Shown in pieces: positions 24,812 through 33,619 of a stretch of DNA of 64,000 nucleotides. Position numbers and translations under genes: made by a program. Origin of the DNA: Insolitispirillum peregrinum (GTDB taxonomy: Bacteria > Pseudomonadota > Alphaproteobacteria > Rhodospirillales > Rhodospirillaceae); the NCBI RefSeq assembly GCF_042665255.1, contig NZ_JBHTCD010000007.1; one strand, 5' to 3'. The notes under the pieces are model-generated. The model saw only the letters and a program-made list of their open reading frames with translations. It did no database searches and was not told the DNA's origin. Within the stretch, counting starts at the first letter, position 1, and each line of letters begins with the position of its first letter.

Positions 24812-25969
24812 TTACAGGATGGCGCGATAGATCGCCAGCGCGTCGGCCTCGCTGACCTCACGCGGGTTGTTGACCAGCAGGCGCTGCTGCTTCATGGCGT
24901 CTTCGGCCAATCGGGGCAGGTCGGCTTCGGTAACACCCACCTCGCGCAGGGTGTGGGCAAACGGCATGCGGGCCACCATCGCCGACAGGAAGGCGATAAA
25001 GGCATCGGCGGCCTCGCTGTCCGAGGCAAAGGTCTGATCGGGCAGGACGGCGGCGGCCAGCTCGGCATACAGCGGTTCGGCGGCAGGCTTGTTGAAGGCC
25101 AGCACCGGGCACAGCACCAGCGCATTGCTCAGGCCATGCGGCACATGGAAATGACCGCCCAGCGGATAGGCCAGCGCATGGACCGCACCCACCGGGGCAT
25201 TGGCAAAGGCCATCCCGGCCAGCAGCGAGCCTTGCAGCATGGCGGCGCGGGCGGCGAGATTGCCGCCGTCGGCAATCACCGTGTCCATGTTGGCGGTCAG
25301 CAGCTCAAGGGCCTTGGTCGCCAGCCCGTCCGAGACCGGATTCTTGCGGATGCGGCTGGTGTAGGCTTCGATGGCGTGGACCATCGCATCAATGCCGGTG
25401 GCGGCGGTGACGGCGGGCGGCAGGCCGGTGGTGAGGGTGGCATCCAGCACCGCAATGTCGGGGTACAGCAGCGGCGATACCACACCCTTTTTCTCGTGGG
25501 TGGGGGTGGTGACAATCGAAATCGGGGTGACTTCCGAGCCGGTCCCGGCGGTGGTCGGCACCTGGATCAGCGGCAGGCGCGGCCCCTTGGCCAGCCCGAC
25601 GCCATAAATGTCCGGCAACGACTGCGGACACCCGACCAGCAGGGCCACCAGCTTGGCGGTATCCATCGAGCTGCCACCGCCGAAACCGATGATCAGGTCG
25701 GCGCCGGCCTGACGGGCGGCCTCGGCAGCCTGTTCGATCACCTGCTGTGGCGGATCGGCCTGCACGTCGGTGAACACCGTCACCGCCTGCCCGGCGCTGG
25801 CAAACCCGGCCAGCGTGTCGGCCAGCAGTCCGGCCTTTTCCAGACCGGGGTCGGTGATCAGCAGGGTGTGGGTGGCCCCCAGTTCGACGCACAGGCTGGC
25901 GAGCGAGGCGGCGGCACCGGTCTGGCAGAGGATGCGCGGGGTGGTTTCAAAGGTGAAATCGAGGCTCAT
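24812..25969 (-). CDS. iron-containing alcohol dehydrogenase, paralogue 2
   Basis: A 385-residue iron-dependent alcohol dehydrogenase. It shares with paralogue 1 the N-terminus TPRILCQ, the nucleotide region GFGGGSSMDTAKLVALLVG, TTAGTGSEVTPISIV, and metal ligands in GIDAMVHAIEAYTS and HALAYPLGGHFHVPHG. The two proteins diverge mostly in the C-terminal 100 residues, which shape the substrate pocket, so they may act on different steps or substrates. It follows the livF-type gene by 48 bases in the same leftward operon, tying a dehydrogenase to an uptake system. Confidence 0.9.
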   Translation of the reverse strand: MSLDFTFETTPRILCQTGAAASLASLCVELGATHTLLITDPGLEKAGLLADTLAGFASAGQAVTVFTDVQADPPQQVIEQAAEAARQAGADLIIGFGGGSSMDTAKLVALLVGCPQSLPDIYGVGLAKGPRLPLIQVPTTAGTGSEVTPISIVTTPTHEKKGVVSPLLYPDIAVLDATLTTGLPPAVTAATGIDAMVHAIEAYTSRIRKNPVSDGLATKALELLTANMDTVIADGGNLAARAAMLQGSLLAGMAFANAPVGAVHALAYPLGGHFHVPHGLSNALVLCPVLAFNKPAAEPLYAELAAAVLPDQTFASDSEAADAFIAFLSAMVARMPFAHTLREVGVTEADLPRLAEDAMKQQRLLVNNPREVSEADALAIYRAIL

Positions 25970-26017
25970 GGTGCAAAATCCCTGAATCAGCGAAAGAACG
26001 GGGGTGACAGGCAGGCG

Positions 26018-26662
26018 TCAGGCCGCTGTCACCGCGCCGCGTTCGATGCGGTAAACCCGGTCAACCAGATCGGAGGAATGGGTGTCGTCGGATTCCGACA
26101 GCAGGATGCGCAGGCCCTCGCCGCGCAGCTCGGCGATCACTTCGGTCAGGCGGCGCGACAGCACCGGGGCAACGCCTTCGAACGGTTCGTCGAGCAACAG
26201 CATCTGGCGGGCAGGCATCAGCGCCCGCCCCAGCGCCACCAGCTTTTGCTGGCCGCCCGACAGTTGCAGGGCGCGGCGGTCGCGGAACTGGGCGATTTCC
26301 GGCATCAGCGAATAAATCCACTGCAATCGCTGGGCGGCGTCGCGCAGGCCGTTGGCCCAGGCGGGCATCAGGATGTTTTCCTCGACGGTCAGGCTGGGGA
26401 TCAGGCGGCGGTCTTCGGGCAGATAGCTGATCCCCAGCGCCGCCCGCTGGTGGCTTTTGGCGGTGTGCAGCGGTGCGCCATCAAACAGCATTTCGCCGTC
26501 AATCGGCAACAGGCCCATGATGCTGCGGATCAGGGTGGTCTTGCCCGCGCCGTTGTGGCCGATCAGGCCGACCATGCAGCCTGCCGGAATGTCGAGCGAC
26601 ACATCGCGCAGGATCGGAATGCCTTCGATGGCGACGTTGAGGGTACGGATCGACAGGCTCAT
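26018..26662 (-). CDS. ABC transporter ATP-binding protein, LivF type
   Basis: A 214-residue, rather short ATPase. Walker A is GHNGAGKTTLIRSIMG, signature LQLSGGQQKLVALGRALM and Walker B MLLLDEPFEGVAP. In place of the VEQN switch region of classic LivF it has LLSESDDTHSSDLVDR, as in a subgroup of Liv-type systems. It overlaps the LivG-type gene by four bases. It is the last transporter gene of the leftward operon before the dehydrogenases. Confidence 0.9.
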   Translation of the reverse strand: MSLSIRTLNVAIEGIPILRDVSLDIPAGCMVGLIGHNGAGKTTLIRSIMGLLPIDGEMLFDGAPLHTAKSHQRAALGISYLPEDRRLIPSLTVEENILMPAWANGLRDAAQRLQWIYSLMPEIAQFRDRRALQLSGGQQKLVALGRALMPARQMLLLDEPFEGVAPVLSRRLTEVIAELRGEGLRILLSESDDTHSSDLVDRVYRIERGAVTAA

Positions 26663-27447
26663 GCGGAGGCTCCCTTTCTGGCGCTGTGGCCGTCGGCGGC
26701 GTGGCCGGTGACCAGCTCGCGCACTTTGGCATCGGCCAGCACATGGTCCGGCGTGCCGTCGGCGATGATCTCGCCGCTGTAAAAGGCCAGAATGCGCGAC
26801 ACGTAGCGGCGGACGACGTCCATGTCGTGTTCGACGAACAGCACGGTGGTGCCGTGGTGGCGGACGGCGGCCATCACCGTATCCATCAGGGCATTCTTTT
26901 CATCGACGCTGACCCCGCTGGTCGGTTCGTCGAGCAGCAGCATCTTCGGCTCGCCAATCAGCGCCATGGCGATGTCAACCAGCTTGCGCGCGCCCTGCGG
27001 GACGGCGGTCACGCGGGCATCGCGGAAGGCGGTCAGGCGGAATTCTTCCAAGATGGCGTCGGCGCGGGCTTCGCGGGCGCGGGTGCGCAGCGGGCGGAAA
27101 AAGCTCGGGCGCGGGCTTTCGGCGGCGGCCAGCGCAATGATCAGGTTGTCGAGCACGCTCAGTTCGGGGAACAACTGGGCCACCTGAAACGAGCGGGCCA
27201 GACCCATGCGGGTGATGGCGCGCGGGACGGTGCCGACAATGCTTTTGCCGTTGAACAGGATCTCGCCCGAAGACGGTTCCAGATAGCCGGTCACCATGTT
27301 GATGAAGGTGGTCTTGCCTGCTCCGTTCGAGCCGATCACCCCGACCACTTCACCGGGGGCAATGGTCACATGCAGGTCCTTGGCGGCGGTCACCGCGCCA
27401 AAGGTTTTGCACAGGCCGCGGGTTTCCAGAATGATGCTGGCGCTCAT
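26659..27447 (-). CDS. ABC transporter ATP-binding protein, LivG type
   Basis: A 262-residue ATPase with Walker A GSNGAGKTTFINMVTG, the LivG-specific middle helices (RMGLARSFQVAQLFPELSVL), Walker B MLLLDEPTSGVS and switch histidine in VLFVEHDMDVVRRYV. The signature region reads AVPQGARKLVDIAMALIG, so the usual LSGG is replaced by PQGA. The start at 27447 is in an ATGA overlap with the permease stop; the open frame extends 13 codons further. It works with the LivF-type subunit at 26018. Confidence 0.9.
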   Translation of the reverse strand: MSASIILETRGLCKTFGAVTAAKDLHVTIAPGEVVGVIGSNGAGKTTFINMVTGYLEPSSGEILFNGKSIVGTVPRAITRMGLARSFQVAQLFPELSVLDNLIIALAAAESPRPSFFRPLRTRAREARADAILEEFRLTAFRDARVTAVPQGARKLVDIAMALIGEPKMLLLDEPTSGVSVDEKNALMDTVMAAVRHHGTTVLFVEHDMDVVRRYVSRILAFYSGEIIADGTPDHVLADAKVRELVTGHAADGHSARKGASA

Positions 27448-28382
27448 GAGTGCACTCCTTCCTTTTTCCGGCTGAACAGGCTCCACAGGCCTTTGGGCAG
27501 GAACACGATGATCACCAGCAGGGTGATCCCCAGAATCATCTGCCAGCCGTTGGGCACCAGCTCGATGGCATAGGTGCGGACCAGTGCGAACACCAGTGCG
27601 GCGAGGAACGGTGCGAACACGCTGCCGGTGCCGCCCAGAATGGCGATGAACACGAACTCGCCCGAGGTGGTCCAGTAGGCCATTTCCGGGTCAACGTGAC
27701 CGGCGGCCAGCGCGGTCAGGCCGCCACCGAGCGCCGAGACCACCGCCGCCACCACATAGTTGGCGTACAGGATCCAGCGTGGCGACAGGCCGAGGTATTC
27801 GACGCGGACTTCGTTTTCGCGCGTTGCCTCGCACACCACGCCGACGCCCGAACGGGTATAGCGGTGCAGGAAAAACGCCACCACCGCCGCGCAGGCCAGC
27901 GTCAGGTAGAAAATGGTCATCGTCGGATTGCTGGCCGGGCCGCTGAACAGGCCCCAGCTGTGGACGTTGAAGCCGTCGGTGCTGCCCAGCGCCTGACCCT
28001 TGACCAGCACGCCATAGAGGATCATCGAAAAGGCCAGCGACAGCATGGCAAAGAAAATTTCGCGGTAGCGGGTCAGCAGCAGGCCCAGCACCATCGCCAG
28101 CACGGCGGCGGCGGCCACCCCCAGCACCAGCAACAGCACCGCGCTGGAAATGCCGAGGAACTGGCCGCCCATGCCGACGGCATAGCCGCCGACGCAATAG
28201 AACAGGCCCTGACCAAACGACACCATCCCGGCGCGCATCTGCATCACCACGCCCTGTACCACCAGCCCTTTGGCAAGGGCCACGGTCAGCAGGAAAATCA
28301 GCCAGCCGGGGGCCAGCAGACCACTGATGGCCAACGCCACGCCGACGCCCAGCAGGGCGATTTCAGTTTTGTCGAAACGCAT
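27444..28382 (-). CDS. ABC transporter permease, LivM type
   Basis: A 312-residue permease with the LivM features RAGMVSFGQGLFYCVGGYAV and VCEATRENEVRVEYLGLSP, the latter being the ATPase-contact loop. About nine to ten hydrophobic segments are visible. It ends in a basic tail SRKKEGVHS. The gene sits two bases after the LivH-type stop, part of a tight leftward block. The ligand is unknown. Confidence 0.9.
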   Translation of the reverse strand: MRFDKTEIALLGVGVALAISGLLAPGWLIFLLTVALAKGLVVQGVVMQMRAGMVSFGQGLFYCVGGYAVGMGGQFLGISSAVLLLVLGVAAAAVLAMVLGLLLTRYREIFFAMLSLAFSMILYGVLVKGQALGSTDGFNVHSWGLFSGPASNPTMTIFYLTLACAAVVAFFLHRYTRSGVGVVCEATRENEVRVEYLGLSPRWILYANYVVAAVVSALGGGLTALAAGHVDPEMAYWTTSGEFVFIAILGGTGSVFAPFLAALVFALVRTYAIELVPNGWQMILGITLLVIIVFLPKGLWSLFSRKKEGVHS

Positions 28383-28384
28383 CT

Positions 28385-29284
28385 TCAGATCTTTCGTGCC
28401 AGGGTTCGGCCAAACAGCCCTTGCGGACGAACTGCCAGCACCAGCGACATCACGCCGTAAATGACGAACAGTTCAAATTCGGGGGCGTAGTGAACGGCGG
28501 CAGCGCGGCACAGGCCGACCAGCAAGGCTCCGGCGGCGGCACCTTCGATGCTGCCCAGCCCGCCGACCACCACCACCGCAAAGGCCAGCACGATCACTTC
28601 GACGCCGATGCCGGGCACCACCGAAATCGCCGGAGCGGTCAGCGCTCCGGCCAGCGTGCCGAGGGTGGCGCCGACCAGAAAGGTGATGGTGAACATTTTG
28701 GCGACGTTGACCCCCATCGCCGAGGCGACTTCGCGGTCGTGGATCACCGCCCGCAGGATCTTGCCCAGCGTGGTGCGTTCCAGCCAGGCATACAGCGCGC
28801 CGCCGACCACGATCGCCACCCCGATCAGCATCAGGTCGTAGGTGGACATCTTGAGGCCCATCATCGACACCCGCCCCAGCGCGGTATAGGGCTGATAGGC
28901 GAAATACGGGCTGACACCCCAGACGATCTTCATCACGTCTTCGAGGATCAGCAGCAGGGCATAGGTGATGATCACCATCAGGATTTCATCGCGACCGTAC
29001 ATGTAGCGCAGCAGGCCGCGTTCAATGATCGTCCCGACCACCAGCCCGGCGGCCAGCGCGCAGACAATCAGCAACAGGAAGCTGACCCATGCATTGCCGC
29101 TGCCATCGGCGAAATACCAGCCGATCATCGAGGCGGCGGAATAGGCTCCGATGGCATAAAAGCTGCCGTGGGCCATGTTCAGGATCCGCATCACGCCATA
29201 GATGACGGTCAGACCCGCGGCGACCAGAAACAGCCACGAGGCATAAATGGCGCCATCAATAAAAACGGCGAAGAGACTTTGCAT
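28385..29284 (-). CDS. ABC transporter permease, LivH type
   Basis: A 299-residue permease of the LivH type; AAGLTVIYGVMRILNMAHGS at the N-terminus and the loop AVIHDREVASAMGVNVAKM are characteristic. It is separated from the binding-protein gene upstream by 241 bases, which contain repeat copy B and a partial hairpin near 29380-29412. These may lower transcription of the membrane components relative to the binding protein. Only two bases separate it from the LivM-type gene. Confidence 0.9.
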   Translation of the reverse strand: MQSLFAVFIDGAIYASWLFLVAAGLTVIYGVMRILNMAHGSFYAIGAYSAASMIGWYFADGSGNAWVSFLLLIVCALAAGLVVGTIIERGLLRYMYGRDEILMVIITYALLLILEDVMKIVWGVSPYFAYQPYTALGRVSMMGLKMSTYDLMLIGVAIVVGGALYAWLERTTLGKILRAVIHDREVASAMGVNVAKMFTITFLVGATLGTLAGALTAPAISVVPGIGVEVIVLAFAVVVVGGLGSIEGAAAGALLVGLCRAAAVHYAPEFELFVIYGVMSLVLAVRPQGLFGRTLARKI

Positions 29285-29422
29285 AAGTCCGCCCCCATGC
29301 AGGCAGGACGCACCGGGTCAATGACAGCGGTGCTGTGCGCACCACTGCCCTGCGGGGTCCTGAAGGGTGAAAGGAAACAGCCACCGGAAGACACTGGTCG
29401 TCTCCCGGTGACAGGTCAGGTG

Positions 29423-29529
29423 TTAGAGCAAATCCCGAGCAGATGGACACATCTGCGACGACGTATTTGCCTGGATAACAAATCACTAGAGCATTTATCG
29501 TGATCCCTGGAGAGCGAGAAATGCTCTAG
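29423..29529. repeat. 107-bp dispersed repeat, copy B (inverted relative to copy A)
   Basis: The reverse complement aligns with 8839-8945 with eight substitutions and no gaps by hand count. Two of the substitutions (plus-strand positions 29455 and 29440) are the two halves of one base pair in the small hairpin, so pairing is kept. The right end supplies the TAG stop of the binding-protein gene at 29526. Relative to the direction of that gene, it is in the opposite orientation to copy A. Confidence 0.85.
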
Positions 29530-30860
29530 TTACACTTGGCACCGGGGAAGCCAGCCTTGATCCACTCGTCCGAGGTGGTGCCGTCCGGCGGGGTCACGCA
29601 ATCGCCCGAGAAGGTCTTGACGTTGCGCAGGGTGCCCTTTTCGGCCTTGCTGTCGTAGACATATTCGCCGTAGCCGATTTCCTGCACGTTCTGGTGACCG
29701 TTGGCGCGGGCCATGGTGGCGGTGCCGGACACCGACGGGAAGGTGGCGCCCGCAAAGGCCTTGGCAATCGCATCCGGTGCCGGGACGCTGCCGGGCTTGG
29801 CTCCGGCCTTTTCGGCGGCGTACTTCAGGCCCAGAATGGCGTGCGCCATCTTGGTGGCCGGATAGGTCGGGGCCATGGTGAAGGCACCGCTGTAGGTGGT
29901 CTTGAACCAGGTATTCAGCTCGTTGTCCGGCGCAAAGGCGCCGAACGGGCCACGGGCACCGATGATCATGCCGTTGGGGGCCTGATCCTTGTAGCGGTCA
30001 ATGGCGGACTCGCCACAGGTCAGCAGGGCGATGGCGTCATCCAGCAAGCCACGGGCATTGGCTTGCAGGACAAAGGCTTCCATGTCGCCACCCCAGAAGC
30101 TGGAATGGACCACCTGCGGGCGGGCCACCGACAGGGCCGAGATTTCCGCGCCATACTGGCCCTGGAACACCTTGGGGAACTGTTCCTGCACCATCTGGGT
30201 CTTCGGCATCACCTGCTTCAGGCTCTGGGTGAAGTCGTTCCAGCTGTCCTGGCCCCAGGCGTAGTTCTGCTGGATACCGGCAATGCGGGTGACGTCGGGG
30301 TGGGTGGCGGCGAGGTAGCGCACGGCGCCAATGTTGTCCACCGCCGCATCCAGACCGGTGCGGAAGACGTACTGCGGGTTTTTGTTGTCAACGAACAGGC
30401 GCGAGGTGCCGCAGTCATAGAACACGGTCAGGGTCTTCAGCTCTTCGGCCACCGGGGCAATCGCCAGACAGTCGCCCGACGAGATGTAACCGACCACCGC
30501 ATCGACCTTCTGGCGCTCGACCAGATTGCGGAATTCTTCCACCTGCTTGGTGGCACCACCGGCTTCGTCGATCAGAACCGGCTCGATTTCAACGCCGTTG
30601 ATGCCGACGGTGTTGTAGGGGGCGGGCAGCTTGCCGGCATTCAGCGCATCAACCACCACCTTGGCGGCATTGGCTGACGGCACCCCGAACGGACCAGCCG
30701 CCGGGCCGGACAGGAAAGTGACGATCCCCAGACGGAACTTGCCGTTTTCAGCAGCCTGCGCGGTCCCGGCGGCCAGCGCCGAGGCGGTGATGGCCAGCGC
30801 GGCAACGCCAGCGGACAGACGGCGGGCAAAGGTGGTTGCGTGTGTGGAAACAGTCTTCAC
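29526..30860 (-). CDS. ABC transporter substrate-binding protein, Liv-type family
   Basis: A 444-residue periplasmic binding protein. The signal peptide has a basic n-region (FARRLSAG) and a hydrophobic core, with likely cleavage after AQA near residue 36. The mature start KFRLGIVTFLSGPAAGPFG and the ligand-domain motif GYISSGDCLAIAPVAEEL fit the type I HAAT-like group. The C-terminus ends in GAKCN and a TAG provided by repeat copy B, so the original 3' end may have been trimmed slightly. It heads the transporter block, downstream of a second binding-protein gene. Confidence 0.9.
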   Translation of the reverse strand: MKTVSTHATTFARRLSAGVAALAITASALAAGTAQAAENGKFRLGIVTFLSGPAAGPFGVPSANAAKVVVDALNAGKLPAPYNTVGINGVEIEPVLIDEAGGATKQVEEFRNLVERQKVDAVVGYISSGDCLAIAPVAEELKTLTVFYDCGTSRLFVDNKNPQYVFRTGLDAAVDNIGAVRYLAATHPDVTRIAGIQQNYAWGQDSWNDFTQSLKQVMPKTQMVQEQFPKVFQGQYGAEISALSVARPQVVHSSFWGGDMEAFVLQANARGLLDDAIALLTCGESAIDRYKDQAPNGMIIGARGPFGAFAPDNELNTWFKTTYSGAFTMAPTYPATKMAHAILGLKYAAEKAGAKPGSVPAPDAIAKAFAGATFPSVSGTATMARANGHQNVQEIGYGEYVYDSKAEKGTLRNVKTFSGDCVTPPDGTTSDEWIKAGFPGAKCN

Positions 30861-30969
30861 GTCGGTTCTCCCTTGTGCAAATCCCGGTCGGGGATGACCC
30901 CGTTCCGGGGCGTTTGCTTTTTATGAACAACAGGTTGAAAGATGGACCGTGACCACACGGGGTGTGCGG

Positions 30970-32301
30970 TCAGGGGGTAGGATAGTCGTTGAAGGTGGGC
31001 GAGCCGCGCACCGCTGCCCGGCGGCGGTCGATCAGCTCACGGGGCGGGCGCAGGCTCTCGGCGTCATAGACCCGGATGTTGCCGAGCATCACCTTCGCCG
31101 GAGGAAAGTCGTGGTTGGGCACCGGGGTGCCGATGGCTTGCGCCTGCACCATCTGATGGGTGTCAGGGTCGATGTGCGAGGTGTAACCGTCGGGGTCTTC
31201 GGGCAGGGCGATCTGCAACTGCTCAAAGGCGGCAATCACCTGTTCGTTGGGGGCCTTGACGCCGGTTTTGCCCAGCACGCGGGCAATGGCCATGATCCCG
31301 GAATAGGCTCCCTCGGCGGCATAGGTCGGATAGCGTCCGGTCTGGGCGTGGAACCGTTCGACAAAGCGGCGGTTATAGCCACTCTGCGGCCAGGTGTTGT
31401 GGTGGCGGGCCGACAGGATCAGGCCCGGCGGCGGGGTGTCGCCCAAGGCCACCAGCACGTCATAGTTGGCACCGGTGTCAAAGTTGGCCACCCGCATGTG
31501 GGGGAACAGGTTGGCGGCTCTGGCCTGCTTGATGAACTCGATGAAGTCGCCACCCCACAGGGCGGTGATCACGATGTCGGGTTTGGCCTCTTTCAGGGCC
31601 TCGATATAGGCTGAATAGTCCGGCTCGTAGAGCTTGGGCCAGAACTCCCCTACCACCTCATAGGACTCGCCCAGCCCGTCCAGCGCCGCCAGAAAGTCAT
31701 CGCGCGAGACGTGGCCATAGTCGTAATCGGGGTTCAGGAAGGCGATTTTCTGCCACGGCTGTTCGGCGCGGATGTCGCGCAGGTAACGGGCTCCGGCGGC
31801 GTTGGAAATCCAGCTGTCATTGCTGACGCGGAAGTAATAGGGGTGCTTGCCTTCGATGGTCATCCGCGACGACGCATGGTCGGTGCCGACCATGATGATC
31901 TGGCGGCGGCGGGCCAGATCACTGAGAGCGCTGGCGACGCCGGAGCTGACTTCGCCGCACAGGAAGCGTACATGATCGTCGTTGATGTAGCCTTCGGCGA
32001 TGCGCAGGGCGTAGGAGGCCTTCGACAAGGCATCATCGACCAGCACCCCCAGTCGGGGAACCGGCAGGCCGACGGCGGCCTCCTGATCCAGATCGGCCAG
32101 GGCCAGACGGATGCCTTCGACGGAATCAAGGCCATAAATTGCCGCGCGCCCGGTCATTGGATAGACGCAGCCGACCATCGCATCCGCGCTGGCGGCCGAC
32201 GCACCCAGCACAACACGCTCGGCCTGGGCACGCAGGGGCGCACCGGCAAGGCAGGCGGTCGCGAGGGCCGTCGCAATGACGGTTCGGGACAGGGGCAGCA
32301 T
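30970..32301 (-). CDS. second ABC transporter substrate-binding protein
   Basis: A 443-residue type I periplasmic binding protein with a signal peptide ending near LRAQA (residue 27). The core has VGCVYPMTGRAAIYGLDSVE, FLCGEVSSGVASALSDLARR and a conserved AEGAYSGIMAIARVLGK. It is only distantly similar to the binding protein encoded just downstream, so the operon may present two ligands, or a ligand and a sensor, to one permease. CGGAGGAAAT precedes the ATG, and a sigma-54 type promoter lies about 60 bases upstream. The 109 bases after its stop hold small hairpins, including CACAC/GTGTG at 30954-30966. Confidence 0.88.
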   Translation of the reverse strand: MLPLSRTVIATALATACLAGAPLRAQAERVVLGASAASADAMVGCVYPMTGRAAIYGLDSVEGIRLALADLDQEAAVGLPVPRLGVLVDDALSKASYALRIAEGYINDDHVRFLCGEVSSGVASALSDLARRRQIIMVGTDHASSRMTIEGKHPYYFRVSNDSWISNAAGARYLRDIRAEQPWQKIAFLNPDYDYGHVSRDDFLAALDGLGESYEVVGEFWPKLYEPDYSAYIEALKEAKPDIVITALWGGDFIEFIKQARAANLFPHMRVANFDTGANYDVLVALGDTPPPGLILSARHHNTWPQSGYNRRFVERFHAQTGRYPTYAAEGAYSGIMAIARVLGKTGVKAPNEQVIAAFEQLQIALPEDPDGYTSHIDPDTHQMVQAQAIGTPVPNHDFPPAKVMLGNIRVYDAESLRPPRELIDRRRAAVRGSPTFNDYPTP

Positions 32302-32358
32302 GACATTTCCTCCGGGTGGGTGATTGCTTCACCCGTTCTCCTTCGCTGCCCGGAGAAT

Positions 32359-32375
32359 GGCAAGTGTCATGCCAA
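32359..32375 (-). promoter_or_regulatory. sigma-54 (-24/-12) promoter of the transporter-dehydrogenase operon
   Basis: On the minus strand the sequence reads TTGGCATGACACTTGCC. The GG and GC dinucleotides are separated by exactly 10 bases, as required for RpoN promoters, and 13 of the usual consensus positions around TGGCACG-N4-TTGC are kept. Transcription would begin near 32347, about 45 bases before the binding-protein start. The window encodes one sigma-54 activator, at 38632, which is a candidate partner. Confidence 0.7.
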
Positions 32376-32528
32376 CTGGCGGAAATCCGCCGTAAAAGAA
32401 GGGAGGTTATGGCTGATATTGCTTTAACATATGGATAATACAGGGAATTTCATGGCGGAAAGTCGCCGCCTATCCTGTTGTGTGCATTGCAGAAATTGAT
32501 GCTGCGCTGCCGAAGTCGAGCGGGGCGG

Positions 32529-32580
32529 GCGAGCGGAAACCGCTCTGGCGCGCGCGGCGGAGCGAGCGGTTTCCGCTCGC
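32529..32580. repeat. 17-bp perfect inverted repeat between genes
   Basis: Arms at 32529-32545 and 32564-32580 are perfect complements, and each arm is itself nearly palindromic (GAGCGGAAACCGCTC). A cruciform or branched hairpin is possible. It lies 15 bases beyond the stop of the leftward SGNH gene and could act as its terminator, though no T-run follows. The rest of the 32302-32594 gap is an AT-rich stretch with the sigma-54 site. Confidence 0.75.
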
Positions 32581-32594
32581 TCCGCTCCGATCCT

Positions 32595-33617
32595 TCACCA
32601 CTGACGGGTCTTGATGACATCGGCAATACCCACCGCGAGGATGCGGTTGCCGTTGCCGGACAGGTGGCCGCCCTTGTCCAGCATGTACGGCTGATCGCTC
32701 GGCAGAATGCGCGACAGGTCAACGATTTCGGGAGCGTTCAGCGCCTGGAGTTTCTCAAACAGGCGGGCATAGACGCTTTCCATCATCTGCCGGTGCTGTG
32801 GAGGGATCATCTCGGCCCCCAGATTGCTGGTGTTCAGGCCGGAAACCCACGGATAGGGGGGGATGACGAGCAGGAACGGGGTCTTTTGCCGTCGCCCGTA
32901 CTCGATGGCCGACTGGACTTGGTACAAGGCATGGGCCACCGCCTGCTCGGCACCGTTTTCGCTTTGGCAGTGATAGACGGTCTCGCCTTTCTTGCTGCGG
33001 AAGGTGTCGTACAGATAGCCGAAAATGGTGCTGCGCTTTTCGTCCTGCTGGTCCTGCTGCATGAAGCAGTCGCGCGACAGGGAGATCATGCCGTCCACAA
33101 TCACCACGAAATCCGGCTTGCCGCCTTGCTGCGTCAGTTCCTGCCAGCGCATGACGGTTTCGGGCAGGGTCTTGTTCAGGCCGCTGTAGTTTTCGATCCG
33201 CACGTTCTGCAGGGCGTGTTCCAGATGGGCCGACAGGGTTTGCTCGTCCCGGATATTGAAGCCGAACGCCTGCGACGAGCCGAGGACATAGCCGGTGGCG
33301 CGTGGCGAGACTGGTGGAGGGGTACCGTTCGACCGCATCCCGTTGGCGTCGATATGCAGGCCGGGGGCCTCAAAGGTGGTCAGGACCCGCCCCAGACTGG
33401 GCAGGTAGCGGTATGGCATGACCCGCATCCTGATCACATCCCCCACCGAGCCGGGGGCGGCGGTGACCGGCGGCGGAGGAATATTCCGCACCAGCCACAG
33501 CTTGGCGGCGGCAATCGGCGGATAGACCAGATCAAGGAAGCCACCGATCAGGCACAGGACAACAAAGCCCTGCAGCAGACGGGTGAGCAGGCGGGAAACG
33601 GCAGAAGGGCGGCGCAT
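32595..33617 (-). CDS. membrane-anchored SGNH-fold protein
   Basis: A 340-residue protein with one N-terminal membrane helix (residues about 10-32) and an extracytoplasmic domain. Block I is YVLGSSQAFGFNI, with the serine in GSSQAFG, and the C-terminus has DKGGHLSGNGNRI, fitting the DxxH block of SGNH hydrolases or acetyltransferase partners. It starts 3 bases after the carbamoyltransferase stop, so it is co-transcribed with it. A role in adding or removing acyl groups on a surface polymer is inferred. It is distinct from, but of the same general design as, the protein at 36279. Confidence 0.78.
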   Translation of the reverse strand: MRRPSAVSRLLTRLLQGFVVLCLIGGFLDLVYPPIAAAKLWLVRNIPPPPVTAAPGSVGDVIRMRVMPYRYLPSLGRVLTTFEAPGLHIDANGMRSNGTPPPVSPRATGYVLGSSQAFGFNIRDEQTLSAHLEHALQNVRIENYSGLNKTLPETVMRWQELTQQGGKPDFVVIVDGMISLSRDCFMQQDQQDEKRSTIFGYLYDTFRSKKGETVYHCQSENGAEQAVAHALYQVQSAIEYGRRQKTPFLLVIPPYPWVSGLNTSNLGAEMIPPQHRQMMESVYARLFEKLQALNAPEIVDLSRILPSDQPYMLDKGGHLSGNGNRILAVGIADVIKTRQW

Positions 33618-33619
33618 GG

